Assembly: GCF_042310355.1 (NCBI RefSeq)
Contig: NZ_JBHJMR010000011.1
Coordinates: 53,288-117,287, forward strand
Reading direction: 5' to 3'
Length of the DNA: 64,000 bases
Origin: Wenzhouxiangella sp042310355
GTDB lineage: Bacteria; Pseudomonadota; Gammaproteobacteria; Xanthomonadales; Wenzhouxiangellaceae
Shown here: positions 32,568 through 41,015 of the stretch, one piece after another
Layout of the letters: every line of letters starts with the position of its first letter
Numbering within the stretch: the first letter of the stretch is position 1
Translations under genes and position numbers: made by a program
The notes under the pieces: model-generated
The model's input: only the letters and a program-made list of their open reading frames with translations
What the model was told of the DNA's origin: nothing
Database searches by the model: none

Positions 32568-33563
32568 TCAGGTCGGTCGTTGCTTGAGGATTTTGCGGGC
32601 CGCTTCCGCCGCCACACCCTTCATCCACACCTGGCCCAGCGCTTCGGCCTTGGACATCAGGGCTTCGGCCGAGCCGACGGCGCGGTAGTAGAGGCTCTCG
32701 GTGCCCCGGACCTGGCGCAGCCAGACTTGCGGATGGCTGGCGACCTGCCAGATGCCGGCCGGCGCTGCGGTATCGGCATCATCCAGCGGCCTGAGCTTGC
32801 CGCGCTTGTCCGAGCGGGCCTGTTCGCCGGTCCACTGCACGAGCGCGATGTAGCTCGATTCGGTCATCTCGAGCAGCGCATCGGCGTCCAAGCCGGCGAC
32901 GGGCTTGAGCGGGCGGTCGAGCCGGTTGTGGGCGCTCAGTCGTCGCTGGATGGTGGTGTGATGGGAGTCGTTCAGAGTGTCGCACATGGCGGCGCGAGCG
33001 GGGTTGAGATCGACGTAGGCCATGCACGAGAGCACGGCGTGATCTTCCAGTAGCGCCTGACACTTGTAACGGCTTTCCCAGAATTTTCCCTTGCAGCCGT
33101 CTTCGCGGTTGGCCCGGCGGGCAATGGGCTCGTTGAGGGCCTTCATGAACCAGCTCAGGCTGCCCAGACGCTTTCTCAGTTCAACCAGCCGCTCCGGGTT
33201 GCCGGTGATGGCCAGTTTCAGGCGTTCGGCGGTCTCCGGGCTGTTGTCGACCTTGAGCGGCCCCGGAAACGCGGTCAGCCAGCGGCGCGCCACCTCCTCG
33301 TCGGACAAATCCCGGGCAGCGTGCGGGTCGACGCGCAAAACGACATGGAAATGATTGCTCATCACCGCGTAGGCATACACCGACACCGTGAAGCAATCCG
33401 CCAGCTCGAGGATGCGCATTTCGATCCACTGTCGCCGGTGTTCGAAGCATTGGCCGGTGAGCTTGTCGCGGCCGCACAGGAAGGCGCGCCGGACACATCG
33501 GGAAACGACGTGGTAGAAACCGGGGTCATCTTCGGAAACAATCTGGCTGCGCGGGTAAGTCAT
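32568..33563 (-). CDS. REP-associated tyrosine transposase-like protein (RAYT), copy 2
   Basis: 331-residue Y1 transposase nearly identical to the gene at 30846. It has the HUH motif AVMSNHFHVVL (Phe replacing Tyr of copy 1 between the histidines) and the same AYVDLNPARAAM. Scattered changes, such as SEDDPGF against SEEEPGF and WMKGVAAEAARK against WMKGVAAETARK, show the two copies have had time to diverge while staying open. It lies 134 bp downstream of hepT copy 2 on the same strand. Confidence 0.88.
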   Translation of the reverse strand: MTYPRSQIVSEDDPGFYHVVSRCVRRAFLCGRDKLTGQCFEHRRQWIEMRILELADCFTVSVYAYAVMSNHFHVVLRVDPHAARDLSDEEVARRWLTAFPGPLKVDNSPETAERLKLAITGNPERLVELRKRLGSLSWFMKALNEPIARRANREDGCKGKFWESRYKCQALLEDHAVLSCMAYVDLNPARAAMCDTLNDSHHTTIQRRLSAHNRLDRPLKPVAGLDADALLEMTESSYIALVQWTGEQARSDKRGKLRPLDDADTAAPAGIWQVASHPQVWLRQVRGTESLYYRAVGSAEALMSKAEALGQVWMKGVAAEAARKILKQRPT

Positions 33564-33697
33564 GGCGACATTTTCGACGCGCCCTGGCCGCACCGCATCG
33601 GGAGATTTCTGAAATCATTGAAGGAAAAACGCCACTCGAAGGTTTCCAGCCCTATTTCCATGGCGAGCGCCGTGGCAGGCGCCGCCGCGTCGATCGC

Positions 33698-34042
33698 TTA
33701 TTGATCGGGGATGATTTGCCGCAGTCGCATGACAAGCTCCGGAATATCTTCGCTGGCACTGCGGAAAAGCAGTTCATGGTCGATCTGTCCGTATTCATGC
33801 GCCAGGATGTTTCTTTGCCCGATAATTTGGCGCCACGGAATGTCGGAGTAAGCTTCTCGAAAGCTAGGCGACAGTCGCCCTGCCGCTTCACCGATGATTT
33901 CCAGATTGCGCTCGATTGCGCGCATCAGCATACGGCTGCCAAGAAACGCTGTGACATCCCGATCCCCGAGCATTTCCCGTATTTCTTCAGCCGCCTGGAG
34001 CATGTCCCAGGCATAGGCCTGATCGCGTTCTTCAGGCCGCAT
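33698..34042 (-). CDS. hepT: HepT-like HEPN ribonuclease toxin, copy 2
   Basis: 114-residue HEPN toxin with intact RNILAHEY motif. It overlaps the 3' end of mntA by 11 bp, the normal coupled arrangement of antitoxin first, toxin second. Known HepT proteins cleave RNA (some target tRNA 3' ends) and are inactivated by AMPylation of the motif Tyr. The target here is unknown. Confidence 0.9.
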   Translation of the reverse strand: MRPEERDQAYAWDMLQAAEEIREMLGDRDVTAFLGSRMLMRAIERNLEIIGEAAGRLSPSFREAYSDIPWRQIIGQRNILAHEYGQIDHELLFRSASEDIPELVMRLRQIIPDQ

Positions 34043-34361
34043 GCAACACTTTCAGATCACGGTTGATGGCACGACGGCGATACGGATTGTTGAGGATCGA
34101 GGGTGTTGCCAGGTCGACCCGACGCCCGCCCAGCAGATCCGACAATCGATCGCGCAATTCGACCAGGCCGCCCAGAGATGGTGCGCTGTTGGGCCTGAAT
34201 TCCACGAGCAGATCAATATCGCTTTCTTTGGTCATCTCCCCCCGTGCCGCCGAGCCGAACACCGACAATTGCCGCACCCCGTACTCAGCCAGCAAGGAAT
34301 CGAGCGCCTCTCGGTCAACCTGAATCCGATCACCAATAGCAATTGTTGTGGCTTCCGTCAT
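34032..34361 (-). CDS. mntA: MntA-type antitoxin nucleotidyltransferase
   Basis: 109-residue minimal nucleotidyltransferase. The catalytic motif GSAARGEMTKESDIDLLVEF fits GSx(10)DxD, with both Asp present in SDIDLL. The family AMPylates the HepT toxin and so acts as antitoxin. The C-terminus NPYRRRAINRDLKVL is shared with the remnant in copy 1. The ATG at 34361 is the only start giving the full fold. Confidence 0.9.
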   Translation of the reverse strand: MTEATTIAIGDRIQVDREALDSLLAEYGVRQLSVFGSAARGEMTKESDIDLLVEFRPNSAPSLGGLVELRDRLSDLLGGRRVDLATPSILNNPYRRRAINRDLKVLHAA

Positions 34362-34425
34362 GGCTTACTTCACTGCTGCGCCCGCCGCCCGGCAAGCTTT
34401 CCAAAATGATCTTACTACAGGAAGA

Positions 34426-34584
34426 CTATCGCGGCCCAAGGGGCGCTATCAATCGTCTCATCGGCCGTTCCGGTGCATTTTCCCAACACGTCGACGCCCG
34501 TTTGGCGTAGTGGCGGGAATCGGGGGCAATGAAGTCGTGGATGGACCGGAGGTCGGCCTTCGCCGGCTCGGTCCAGATCACCAC
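34426..34584 (-). pseudogene. Decayed ParE-type toxin
   Basis: A GTG at 34584, overlapping the stop of the antitoxin gene, opens a frame beginning VVIWTEPAKADLRSIHDFIA, the N-terminus of a ParE/RelE-fold toxin. After about residue 29 (SRHYAKR) the similarity is lost and a stop follows at codon 53, well short of the usual ~95 residues. A deletion or frameshift has probably inactivated it. Confidence 0.7.
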
Positions 34585-34757
34585 GACTCGATTTCCCGCT
34601 TCAGATCCTCGTTGCTGATGGTCCGTCCTTGCTCGGCCGCTTCCTGCCCCTTGCGGACTTTGTCGAGCACATAAAGCCGGTACATGATCTCATCCGTATC
34701 GGCATCGTCGGGCAGCTTGCCGATGGTATCCAGAGCGTCCTGTTTGGTGAGTTGCAT
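34578..34757 (-). CDS. Small antitoxin-like protein paired with decayed ParE
   Basis: 59 residues from MQLTKQDALDTIGKL. Acidic and helical, with the LPDDADTDEIMYRLYVLDKVRKG pattern of small antitoxins found before ParE-type toxins and a C-terminal NEDLKREIESW. The stop overlaps the start of the ParE remnant, as expected for a coupled antitoxin-toxin pair. The open frame extends 12 codons upstream. With the toxin broken, this gene has no clear remaining partner. Confidence 0.7.
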   Translation of the reverse strand: MQLTKQDALDTIGKLPDDADTDEIMYRLYVLDKVRKGQEAAEQGRTISNEDLKREIESW

Positions 34758-34876
34758 GGGGGTTCTCTCATTCTCAGAAATAAGCAATACCAAGGATACC
34801 CGTTACTTGAAGCTCGAACGCCCATCGAAACGCATTCCCCGGCCATTTCCCCCTTCCAGGTAGATCTGGACGTCCG

Positions 34877-34904
34877 TTGCACAAACTCACACTTGTAGTA
34901 AATT
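34877..34904 (+). promoter_or_regulatory. Candidate sigma-70 promoter for the ParD-like gene
   Basis: TTGCAC at 34877-34882, a 16-base spacer, and TAAATT at 34899-34904, 34 bases before the ATG at 34939. The match is moderate. Confidence 0.4.
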
Positions 34905-34938
34905 GCAGAATTCAAGTCAAACTCCAGGGAGAGCCGCC

Positions 34939-35193
34939 ATGAGCCGCCTCACCATCGATGTCACCGAACTGCAGCATCAGACACTCAAGGCCCTCGCCGC
35001 CCTGGAAGGTAAGACCCTCAGACAATATGCACTTGAACGCTTGTTCTCGGCGGATGCAGCGGGAGAGAAGGCGCACGAAGAGCTCAAGGTTTTTCTCGCC
35101 GAACGCCTGGCCGAAGCCCAGTATGGCGGATTGGTCCAGGGCAGCATCGGCGAGCTCGCTCAGCAAGCACTGAGCACTGAATCCGGGGAATGA
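34939..35193 (+). CDS. ParD-like ribbon-helix-helix antitoxin without visible toxin
   Basis: 84 residues from MSRLTIDVTELQHQTLKAL, a typical ribbon-helix-helix N-terminus, followed by EGKTLRQYALERLF and an acidic helical tail. Such proteins normally precede a ParE toxin. Here the next gene, mfd, begins 104 bp downstream with no room for one, and the only ParE trace is the decayed gene on the other strand. It could be an orphan antitoxin or a stand-alone regulator. Confidence 0.72.
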   Translation: MSRLTIDVTELQHQTLKALAALEGKTLRQYALERLFSADAAGEKAHEELKVFLAERLAEAQYGGLVQGSIGELAQQALSTESGE

Positions 35194-35296
35194 CAGCGAC
35201 CGCAATGTCGCTCATACCCGGCACAATCATTCGGATTCACCCGGCCCAGCCCCCTGCGCTTGCTAAAATGCACGGTTTATCAAGCCGCCACCATCC

Positions 35297-38200
35297 ATGT
35301 CCGAGCGTTTTTCCGTATTCAATCCGCCCCGCGACGGCGATGGCCGCAGCGACTGGCCGCTGCTCGAGGGCCTGCCGCTGGCGCTGGCCATCTCCGCCTA
35401 TGCCGGTCGCAAGGGCGGGCCGGTGCTGGTGGCCGTGCCCGACGGCTATGCCGCGCGCAACCTGCGTGACGACATCAACCATCTCGAAACCGTCGAGGCG
35501 GAGCTGTTCCCGGACTGGGAAATCCTGCCCTACGATCTGTATTCGCCCCACCCGGACCTGATTTCGCGGCGGCTGGACCTGCTCTCGCGTCTGCCGGGCA
35601 TGGACTCGGGCGTGGTCATCGCACCGATTACGGCGCTGATGCAGCGCCTGCCGCCGGTGGCCTGGGTGCAGGGACAGACCCTGGACCTGGCCGTCGGCGA
35701 GCGAATCGACGTCGAGTCGTTCCGAGGCCGACTACACGCGGCCGGCTACCAGGTGGCCGAACAGGTCTGGCAGCCGGGCCAGTTCGCCGTACGCGGCGCG
35801 GTCATGGATCTTTGGCCGATGGGCCGTCCGGACCCGTATCGCCTGGAGCTGTTCGACGACGAGATCGAGTCGATCCGCACCTTCGATGCCGAAAGCCAGC
35901 GCTCGACCGGCAAGCTCGAGCGCATCGACATGCTGCCGGCACGCGAGTACCCGTTCGACGAGGACAGCCGGCAGGCCTTCCGGCGCGCCTTCCGCAACCG
36001 CTTCGACGTCGACCTCAGGCGCGCCCTGCCCTACCAGGAAGTCGGCGAGGGTCATCACAGCCAGGGCCTGGAGCAGTACCTGCCGCTGTTTTTCGAGTCC
36101 ACCGCCAGCCTGACCGACTACCTGCCCAGCCCGCACCGCCTGGTGCTGCTGCCCGGCGTCGACGAGGCGGCGGCCGAATTCTGGCGCGAGGTCGAGCACC
36201 GTCACGACCAGCGCGGCGGCGATATCGAGCGCCCCGTGCTGGACCCGAACGAACTGTTCGTGCCCGCAGCCGATCTCACGCGAACCATGGAAGACGATGC
36301 CGCCGTCAAGGTGACGCGGCGCAAGCCCTCTATCGATGCCGTAGCGCCCGCACCCAGCCTGGATCTCGACGAAAAAGCCGAGGAAACGGCCCGTCACCTG
36401 CGCGCCATGAGCGAACGCGATCGCGTGCTGATCGCGGCCGACACCGCCGGCCGGCGCGAACTGATCCGCGACGCGCTCCGCGCCGGCGGGCTGCAGCCGA
36501 AACTGCTCGATTCATGGTCGGCCTTCGTCAGCGGCGACGACCCGCTTGTGGTGGTGGAGATGCCCGTATCGGGCGGCTGCCGCCTGGGCGATCGCGCGAT
36601 CACGGTCCTGACCGAAAGCGAGCTGTTCCCGGGCCATACGCGCACCGTACGGCGCGAACGTCGCAGCGGCCAGGACCCGGAGACCATGATCAAGAGCCTG
36701 GCCGACCTGCAGCCCGGCGCGCTGGTCGTGCACCTGGAACACGGCATCGGCCGCTACCTGGGCCTGGAAGTGCTCGACGCCGGCGATACCACGGCCGAGT
36801 ACCTGTGCCTGGAATACGCCGGCAGCGACAAGCTCTACGTGCCGGTGACCGACCTGCACCTGGTCAGCCGCTATACCGGGGCCGACCCGGAAGCGGTCGA
36901 CCTGCACAAGCTCGGATCGGACCGTTGGGCGCGAACGCGTCGCAAGGCGGCCGAGAAGGTGCGCGACGCCGCCGCGGAGCTACTCAATCTGCAGGCTCGC
37001 CGGGCGGCCCGGCAGGGTCAGAGCTTCGACATCGACCGCGGCCTCTACGCCCGCTTTTGCGCCGGCTTCGAGTACGAGGAGACCGAGGATCAGCAAACGG
37101 CCATCGACGGCGTGCTGGCCGACCTGGCCTCGAGCGAACCGATGGATCGGGTGGTATGCGGTGACGTCGGCTTCGGCAAGACCGAGGTCGCGCTGCGCGC
37201 CGCCTTCGTCGTGGCCAACTCCGGCCGCCAGGTCGCCATGCTCGCGCCCACCACCCTGCTGGCCGAGCAGCACTACCGCAACTTCTCCGACCGCTTCGCC
37301 GACTGGCCGGTCAATGTCCGCCTGCTGTCACGTTCGGGCGGATCGGCCGCCAAAACGGTCCAGGGCCTGGAAGACGGCACGGTGGATATCGTCATCGGCA
37401 CCCACCGGCTGCTGCAAAAGGACATCAAGTTCCGCGATCTCGGCCTGGTCGTCATCGACGAGGAACAGCGCTTCGGCGTGCGCCAGAAGGAGCGGCTCAA
37501 GGCGCTGCGCGCCGAGGTCGACCTGCTGACACTCACCGCCACGCCCATCCCGCGCACGCTCAACATGTCGATGGCGGGCCTGCGCGAGCTGTCGATCATC
37601 GCCACGCCGCCGGCCAAGCGCCTGGCGGTTCGCACCTTCGTGTCCGAGTGGGACACGCCCACGATCCGCGATGCCGTCCAGCGCGAGTTCCAGCGCGGCG
37701 GGCAGGTCTATTTCCTGCACAACGAGGTGCGCACCATGCCGCGCCAGGTCGCCGAGCTCGAGGAACTGTTCCCCAACGCGCGCATCGGCATGGCCCACGG
37801 CCAGATGCCGCCGGGCGAGATGGAAAAGACCATGCGCGACTTCTATGCGCGCCGCATCAACCTGCTGGTGTGTTCGAGCATCATCGAAAACGGCATCGAC
37901 GTACCCACGGCCAACACCATCATCATCAACCGCGCCGACAAGTTCGGCCTGGCGCAGCTCCACCAGCTCAGGGGCCGCGTCGGTCGCTCGCATCACCTGG
38001 CCTACGCCTACCTGATCACCCCGCCGTGGAAGGTTCTCACGCGCGATGCCAAGAAAAGGCTGGAGGCCATCCAGTCGCTGGAAGACCTGGGGGCGGGCTT
38101 CACCCTGGCCAGCCACGACCTGGAGATCCGCGGCGCCGGCGAACTGCTGGGCGAGGACCAGTCCGGCCAGATCGAAGCGATCGGCTTCGCGCTCTACTCC

Positions 38201-38725
38201 GACCTGCTCAACCGCGCCGTCGAGGCCTTGAAGAACGGCGAAGAGCCGGATCTCGACGAACCGATGTCGATCACCAGCGAAGTGGACATGCACATCACCG
38301 CCATGATCCCCGACAGCTACCTGCCCGACGTGCACCAGCGCCTGGTGCTCTACAAGCGCATCAGCCAGGCCGATACCGACAAAAAGCTCCATGACCTGCA
38401 GGTGGAAATGATCGACCGCTTCGGCCTGCTGCCGCAGGAAGTCAAGAACCTTTTCGCCACGGCCGAACTGCGGCTGCGCGCAAAGAAACTCGGCATCAAG
38501 CGACTTGAAGTCGGGCCCGCCGGCGGCCGCGTGGAGTTCAAGGCCAAGCCGGACATCGACATGGGCGAGCTTCTGAAGATGATCCAGAAGGAATCGCACA
38601 CCTTCGAGCTGCCCGACAACGACAAGCTGCGCATCAAGGGCGAGTTCGAGGAAATCGAGGACCGCTTCCACATGGCAGAAGAACTGCTCGAGCGCCTGGC
38701 GCCTGCCGAGCGCGCGGCCGCCTGA
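35297..38725 (+). CDS. mfd: Transcription-repair coupling factor Mfd
   Basis: DNA translocase that removes RNA polymerase stalled at lesions and recruits UvrA. At 1142 residues it is near the usual ~1150. It has UvrB-like N-terminal domains, an RNA polymerase interaction domain (PGALVVHLEHGIGRYLGL), a superfamily 2 helicase core with Walker A GDVGFGKTEVA and box DEEQRFGVRQKE, the TRG motif region (LHQLRGRVGRSHHLAYAYL) and the C-terminal TRCF domain. Codon use is GC-rich, marking the return to core genome after the island. Confidence 0.97.
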   Translation: MSERFSVFNPPRDGDGRSDWPLLEGLPLALAISAYAGRKGGPVLVAVPDGYAARNLRDDINHLETVEAELFPDWEILPYDLYSPHPDLISRRLDLLSRLPGMDSGVVIAPITALMQRLPPVAWVQGQTLDLAVGERIDVESFRGRLHAAGYQVAEQVWQPGQFAVRGAVMDLWPMGRPDPYRLELFDDEIESIRTFDAESQRSTGKLERIDMLPAREYPFDEDSRQAFRRAFRNRFDVDLRRALPYQEVGEGHHSQGLEQYLPLFFESTASLTDYLPSPHRLVLLPGVDEAAAEFWREVEHRHDQRGGDIERPVLDPNELFVPAADLTRTMEDDAAVKVTRRKPSIDAVAPAPSLDLDEKAEETARHLRAMSERDRVLIAADTAGRRELIRDALRAGGLQPKLLDSWSAFVSGDDPLVVVEMPVSGGCRLGDRAITVLTESELFPGHTRTVRRERRSGQDPETMIKSLADLQPGALVVHLEHGIGRYLGLEVLDAGDTTAEYLCLEYAGSDKLYVPVTDLHLVSRYTGADPEAVDLHKLGSDRWARTRRKAAEKVRDAAAELLNLQARRAARQGQSFDIDRGLYARFCAGFEYEETEDQQTAIDGVLADLASSEPMDRVVCGDVGFGKTEVALRAAFVVANSGRQVAMLAPTTLLAEQHYRNFSDRFADWPVNVRLLSRSGGSAAKTVQGLEDGTVDIVIGTHRLLQKDIKFRDLGLVVIDEEQRFGVRQKERLKALRAEVDLLTLTATPIPRTLNMSMAGLRELSIIATPPAKRLAVRTFVSEWDTPTIRDAVQREFQRGGQVYFLHNEVRTMPRQVAELEELFPNARIGMAHGQMPPGEMEKTMRDFYARRINLLVCSSIIENGIDVPTANTIIINRADKFGLAQLHQLRGRVGRSHHLAYAYLITPPWKVLTRDAKKRLEAIQSLEDLGAGFTLASHDLEIRGAGELLGEDQSGQIEAIGFALYSDLLNRAVEALKNGEEPDLDEPMSITSEVDMHITAMIPDSYLPDVHQRLVLYKRISQADTDKKLHDLQVEMIDRFGLLPQEVKNLFATAELRLRAKKLGIKRLEVGPAGGRVEFKAKPDIDMGELLKMIQKESHTFELPDNDKLRIKGEFEEIEDRFHMAEELLERLAPAERAAA

Positions 38726-38733
38726 CGGGACGA

Positions 38734-38761
38734 GGGGTCAGGAGTCAGGGATCAGGACTCA
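38734..38761. repeat. Short period-7 repeat (GGANTCA type), four units
   Basis: The units GGGGTCA, GGAGTCA, GGGATCA and GGACTCA lie in tandem just after the mfd stop. They belong to the same sequence family as the arrays at 47335, 63217 and 63784. Confidence 0.75.
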
Positions 38762-38793
38762 CGCACGGGCAGCCTTGCGCTTGATCCCCGAAC

Positions 38794-39453
38794 CTACGCC
38801 TGGCCATCGAGTCCCGCAAGATAAGCGGTGACGGCGTCGCTGATGCCATTGATCACGAACTGAACCGCGATCACCGCCAGAATCAGGCCGAAGACCTTGG
38901 TCAGGATGCGCCGACCGCTGTTGCCCAGCCAGCGAATCACGACGTTGGAATAGACCATCGTGAAATAGCACGAGACGGTGGTCACGGCGATGGCAAACAG
39001 CACGACGATGGAGTACCAGAAACCCGGCGCTTCGCTGGTCAGGATCATGGCCGTGGCGATGGCACCGGGGCCGCTGATGAAGGGGATGGACAAGGGCACG
39101 ATGGCGATGTCCTGGGCCAGCAGGGCCCGCGAGGGTCGGGCTTCGGACTTGGCGTGATCCGGCGCTTCGCTCTTGTTGAGCATGTTCATGGCAATGCCGA
39201 ACAGGATCATGCCGCCGGCGATGCGGAAGGCCGCCAGCGTGATGCCGAACAGTTGGAAGATCAGTGAGCCCATCAGGGCGAAGACGAAAAGCATCGCCGT
39301 CGAAGCGATCACGGCCCGGCGTGCAATCGCTTCCTGTTCCTCGTCATCGCATTCGGACGTCAGCGACGCAAAGGCAAATGCGGTGGTGAGCGGATTGACG
39401 ATCACGAACATGCCGACGATCGCGATCAGGAAATACTCGATGATGGATGCCAT
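38794..39453 (-). CDS. MarC family integral membrane protein
   Basis: 219-residue inner-membrane protein with six predicted hydrophobic helices (for example YFLIAIVGMFVIVNPLTTAF at the start). The family signature includes the VNPLTTAF motif and GPGAIATAMIL. MarC was once thought to affect antibiotic resistance, but this was not upheld and its substrate remains unknown. It is convergent with mfd and 149 bp from the flavoprotein gene. Confidence 0.9.
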   Translation of the reverse strand: MASIIEYFLIAIVGMFVIVNPLTTAFAFASLTSECDDEEQEAIARRAVIASTAMLFVFALMGSLIFQLFGITLAAFRIAGGMILFGIAMNMLNKSEAPDHAKSEARPSRALLAQDIAIVPLSIPFISGPGAIATAMILTSEAPGFWYSIVVLFAIAVTTVSCYFTMVYSNVVIRWLGNSGRRILTKVFGLILAVIAVQFVINGISDAVTAYLAGLDGQA

Positions 39454-39602
39454 GGGTATCGAGCTGCAAGATATTTCGAATTCCTGTGAACGATAGCATG
39501 GAGGATGGAATCGCCTGCCGGGAGCAGCGTGGTGGTCCTGGCACGCTACCGATAGGCGTCGCTGCGATGGGTATTGAAACCAAACGGTTCCAATTCAAAC
39601 AA

Positions 39603-40967
39603 TCAATCCGCAAACAGCTTTCCAGGATTGAGAATGCCGTCTGGATCAAAGGCAGCCTTGATCTGACGCATCAATTCGATCTCCGATCGTGAGCGGCTGA
39701 AGTGCAGGTCGTCGCGCTTGAGAAGGCCGACGCCGTGTTCGGCCGAGACGCTGCCCTCGAACTTGCGCACCAGTTCGAACACGCGTGGGCTCAATTGCCT
39801 GCCGGCGGCGTGGAAGTCCTCGATCGACCAGTCCTCGGGCCGAAGTACGTTCATGTGCAGGTTACCGTCGCCGATATGACCGAACCAGACAACCTCGAAC
39901 TCGGGGTAGTGCTCGCTGACCAATTGATCCAGTGATTCCAGGAATTCCGGAACGCGCGAGACGCGCACCGACAGGTCGTTCTTGTACGGGGTGCGCGGGC
40001 TGATCGCTTCGCTGATCGCCTCGCGCCAGCGCCAGAGTTCTTCGGCCTGCGCCCCGGACTGGCTGACGGTGCCGTCGGCGACATGGCCGGCTTCGGCCAG
40101 GCGTTCGAACAGGTCCAGCGCCCTTCCCTGGAAGGCCTGGCCGGGATCATCGAACTCCACCACCGCGTAGTACGGGCACTCGCCGTCGACCGGGAAAGAC
40201 TCGCCCGTCATCCCGGCGACATACTCGATCGAGCGTCGATCGAAGAACTCGAAAGCCGACAAGCTCAGGCCTGCCCGCAACTCGGCGAAGGCCGGCATGA
40301 TTGCAGCCCGGTCAGTGAAACCCACCAGCAAGACCGACTGCTCCGGCGGCGGCTGAGTCAACGCCATCGTCGCCTCGGTGATGATACCCAGCACGCCCTC
40401 GGAGCCGATCATCAGGTGGCGAAGGTCGAGGCCGGTATTGTTTTTCACCAGCCCGCGGTTGAGCTCGAGCACCTCGCCGTTGCCGGTGACCACGGTCAAT
40501 CCCCGCACCCAGTCGCGCGTCATGCCGTAGCGAAGCACGCGGATACCGCCGGCGTTGGTGGCGATCGAGCCGCCGATCTGGCTCGAGTCGGCCGCCGCCC
40601 AGTCGACCGGGTAATACAGCCCTGCATCGGCCGCTCGGCGCTGCAGTTCCCCCACCGGCAGACCGGCCTGGGCCCGCAGGCTGGGCTCGGCGGCGTCGAG
40701 CTCGAGCACCTCGCGCATCTTCTCCAGCGAAACCACCACTTCGCCCTCACTGGCCACGGCGCCGCCGGACAGGCCGGTTCGACCGCCGCTGGGCACCAGC
40801 TTGAGCCCGTCGCGTCGCGCAAGGCGGACCAGTTCCACGACTTCGTCGGTACTGCGCGGAAACACCACCGCCTCCGGGCGGGCCGGCCAGAAACGCGTCC
40901 AGTCCCGGCCGTAATGCGCCAGGGATTCGGCATCGGTCAGGGATTCGATCGGTTCGAAGCGGCTCAT
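39603..40967 (-). CDS. FAD-linked oxidase, probable D-2-hydroxyglutarate dehydrogenase
   Basis: 454-residue FAD-binding (PCMH type) oxidoreductase. The N-terminal FAD-binding domain has PSGGRTGLSGGAV and IGGSIATNAGGIRVLRYGMTRDW. The C-terminal domain ends in SAEHGVGLLKRDDL and FDPDGILNPGKLF, with the metal-site GHIGDGNLHMNV. The fold includes glycolate oxidase GlcD, D-lactate dehydrogenase and D-2-hydroxyglutarate dehydrogenase. The divergent serA 48 bp away favours the last, because SerA-made D-2-hydroxyglutarate is recycled by this enzyme in Pseudomonas. Exact substrate is an inference. Confidence 0.82.
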   Translation of the reverse strand: MSRFEPIESLTDAESLAHYGRDWTRFWPARPEAVVFPRSTDEVVELVRLARRDGLKLVPSGGRTGLSGGAVASEGEVVVSLEKMREVLELDAAEPSLRAQAGLPVGELQRRAADAGLYYPVDWAAADSSQIGGSIATNAGGIRVLRYGMTRDWVRGLTVVTGNGEVLELNRGLVKNNTGLDLRHLMIGSEGVLGIITEATMALTQPPPEQSVLLVGFTDRAAIMPAFAELRAGLSLSAFEFFDRRSIEYVAGMTGESFPVDGECPYYAVVEFDDPGQAFQGRALDLFERLAEAGHVADGTVSQSGAQAEELWRWREAISEAISPRTPYKNDLSVRVSRVPEFLESLDQLVSEHYPEFEVVWFGHIGDGNLHMNVLRPEDWSIEDFHAAGRQLSPRVFELVRKFEGSVSAEHGVGLLKRDDLHFSRSRSEIELMRQIKAAFDPDGILNPGKLFAD

Positions 40968-41015
40968 GACGTTATTATCGCTCCATCAGCCCACAGAAAC
41001 CGAGTCGATTGCCGC

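Larger units (their letters stand above)
32361..34080. repeat. Tandem duplication, copy 2
   Basis: Second copy of the 1.72 kb unit, beginning AAAAACAAGGACACACAT. It ends at the point where mntA continues uniquely to its start, so this copy keeps the original context. Gene coordinates are offset 1722 bp from copy 1. Confidence 0.9.
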
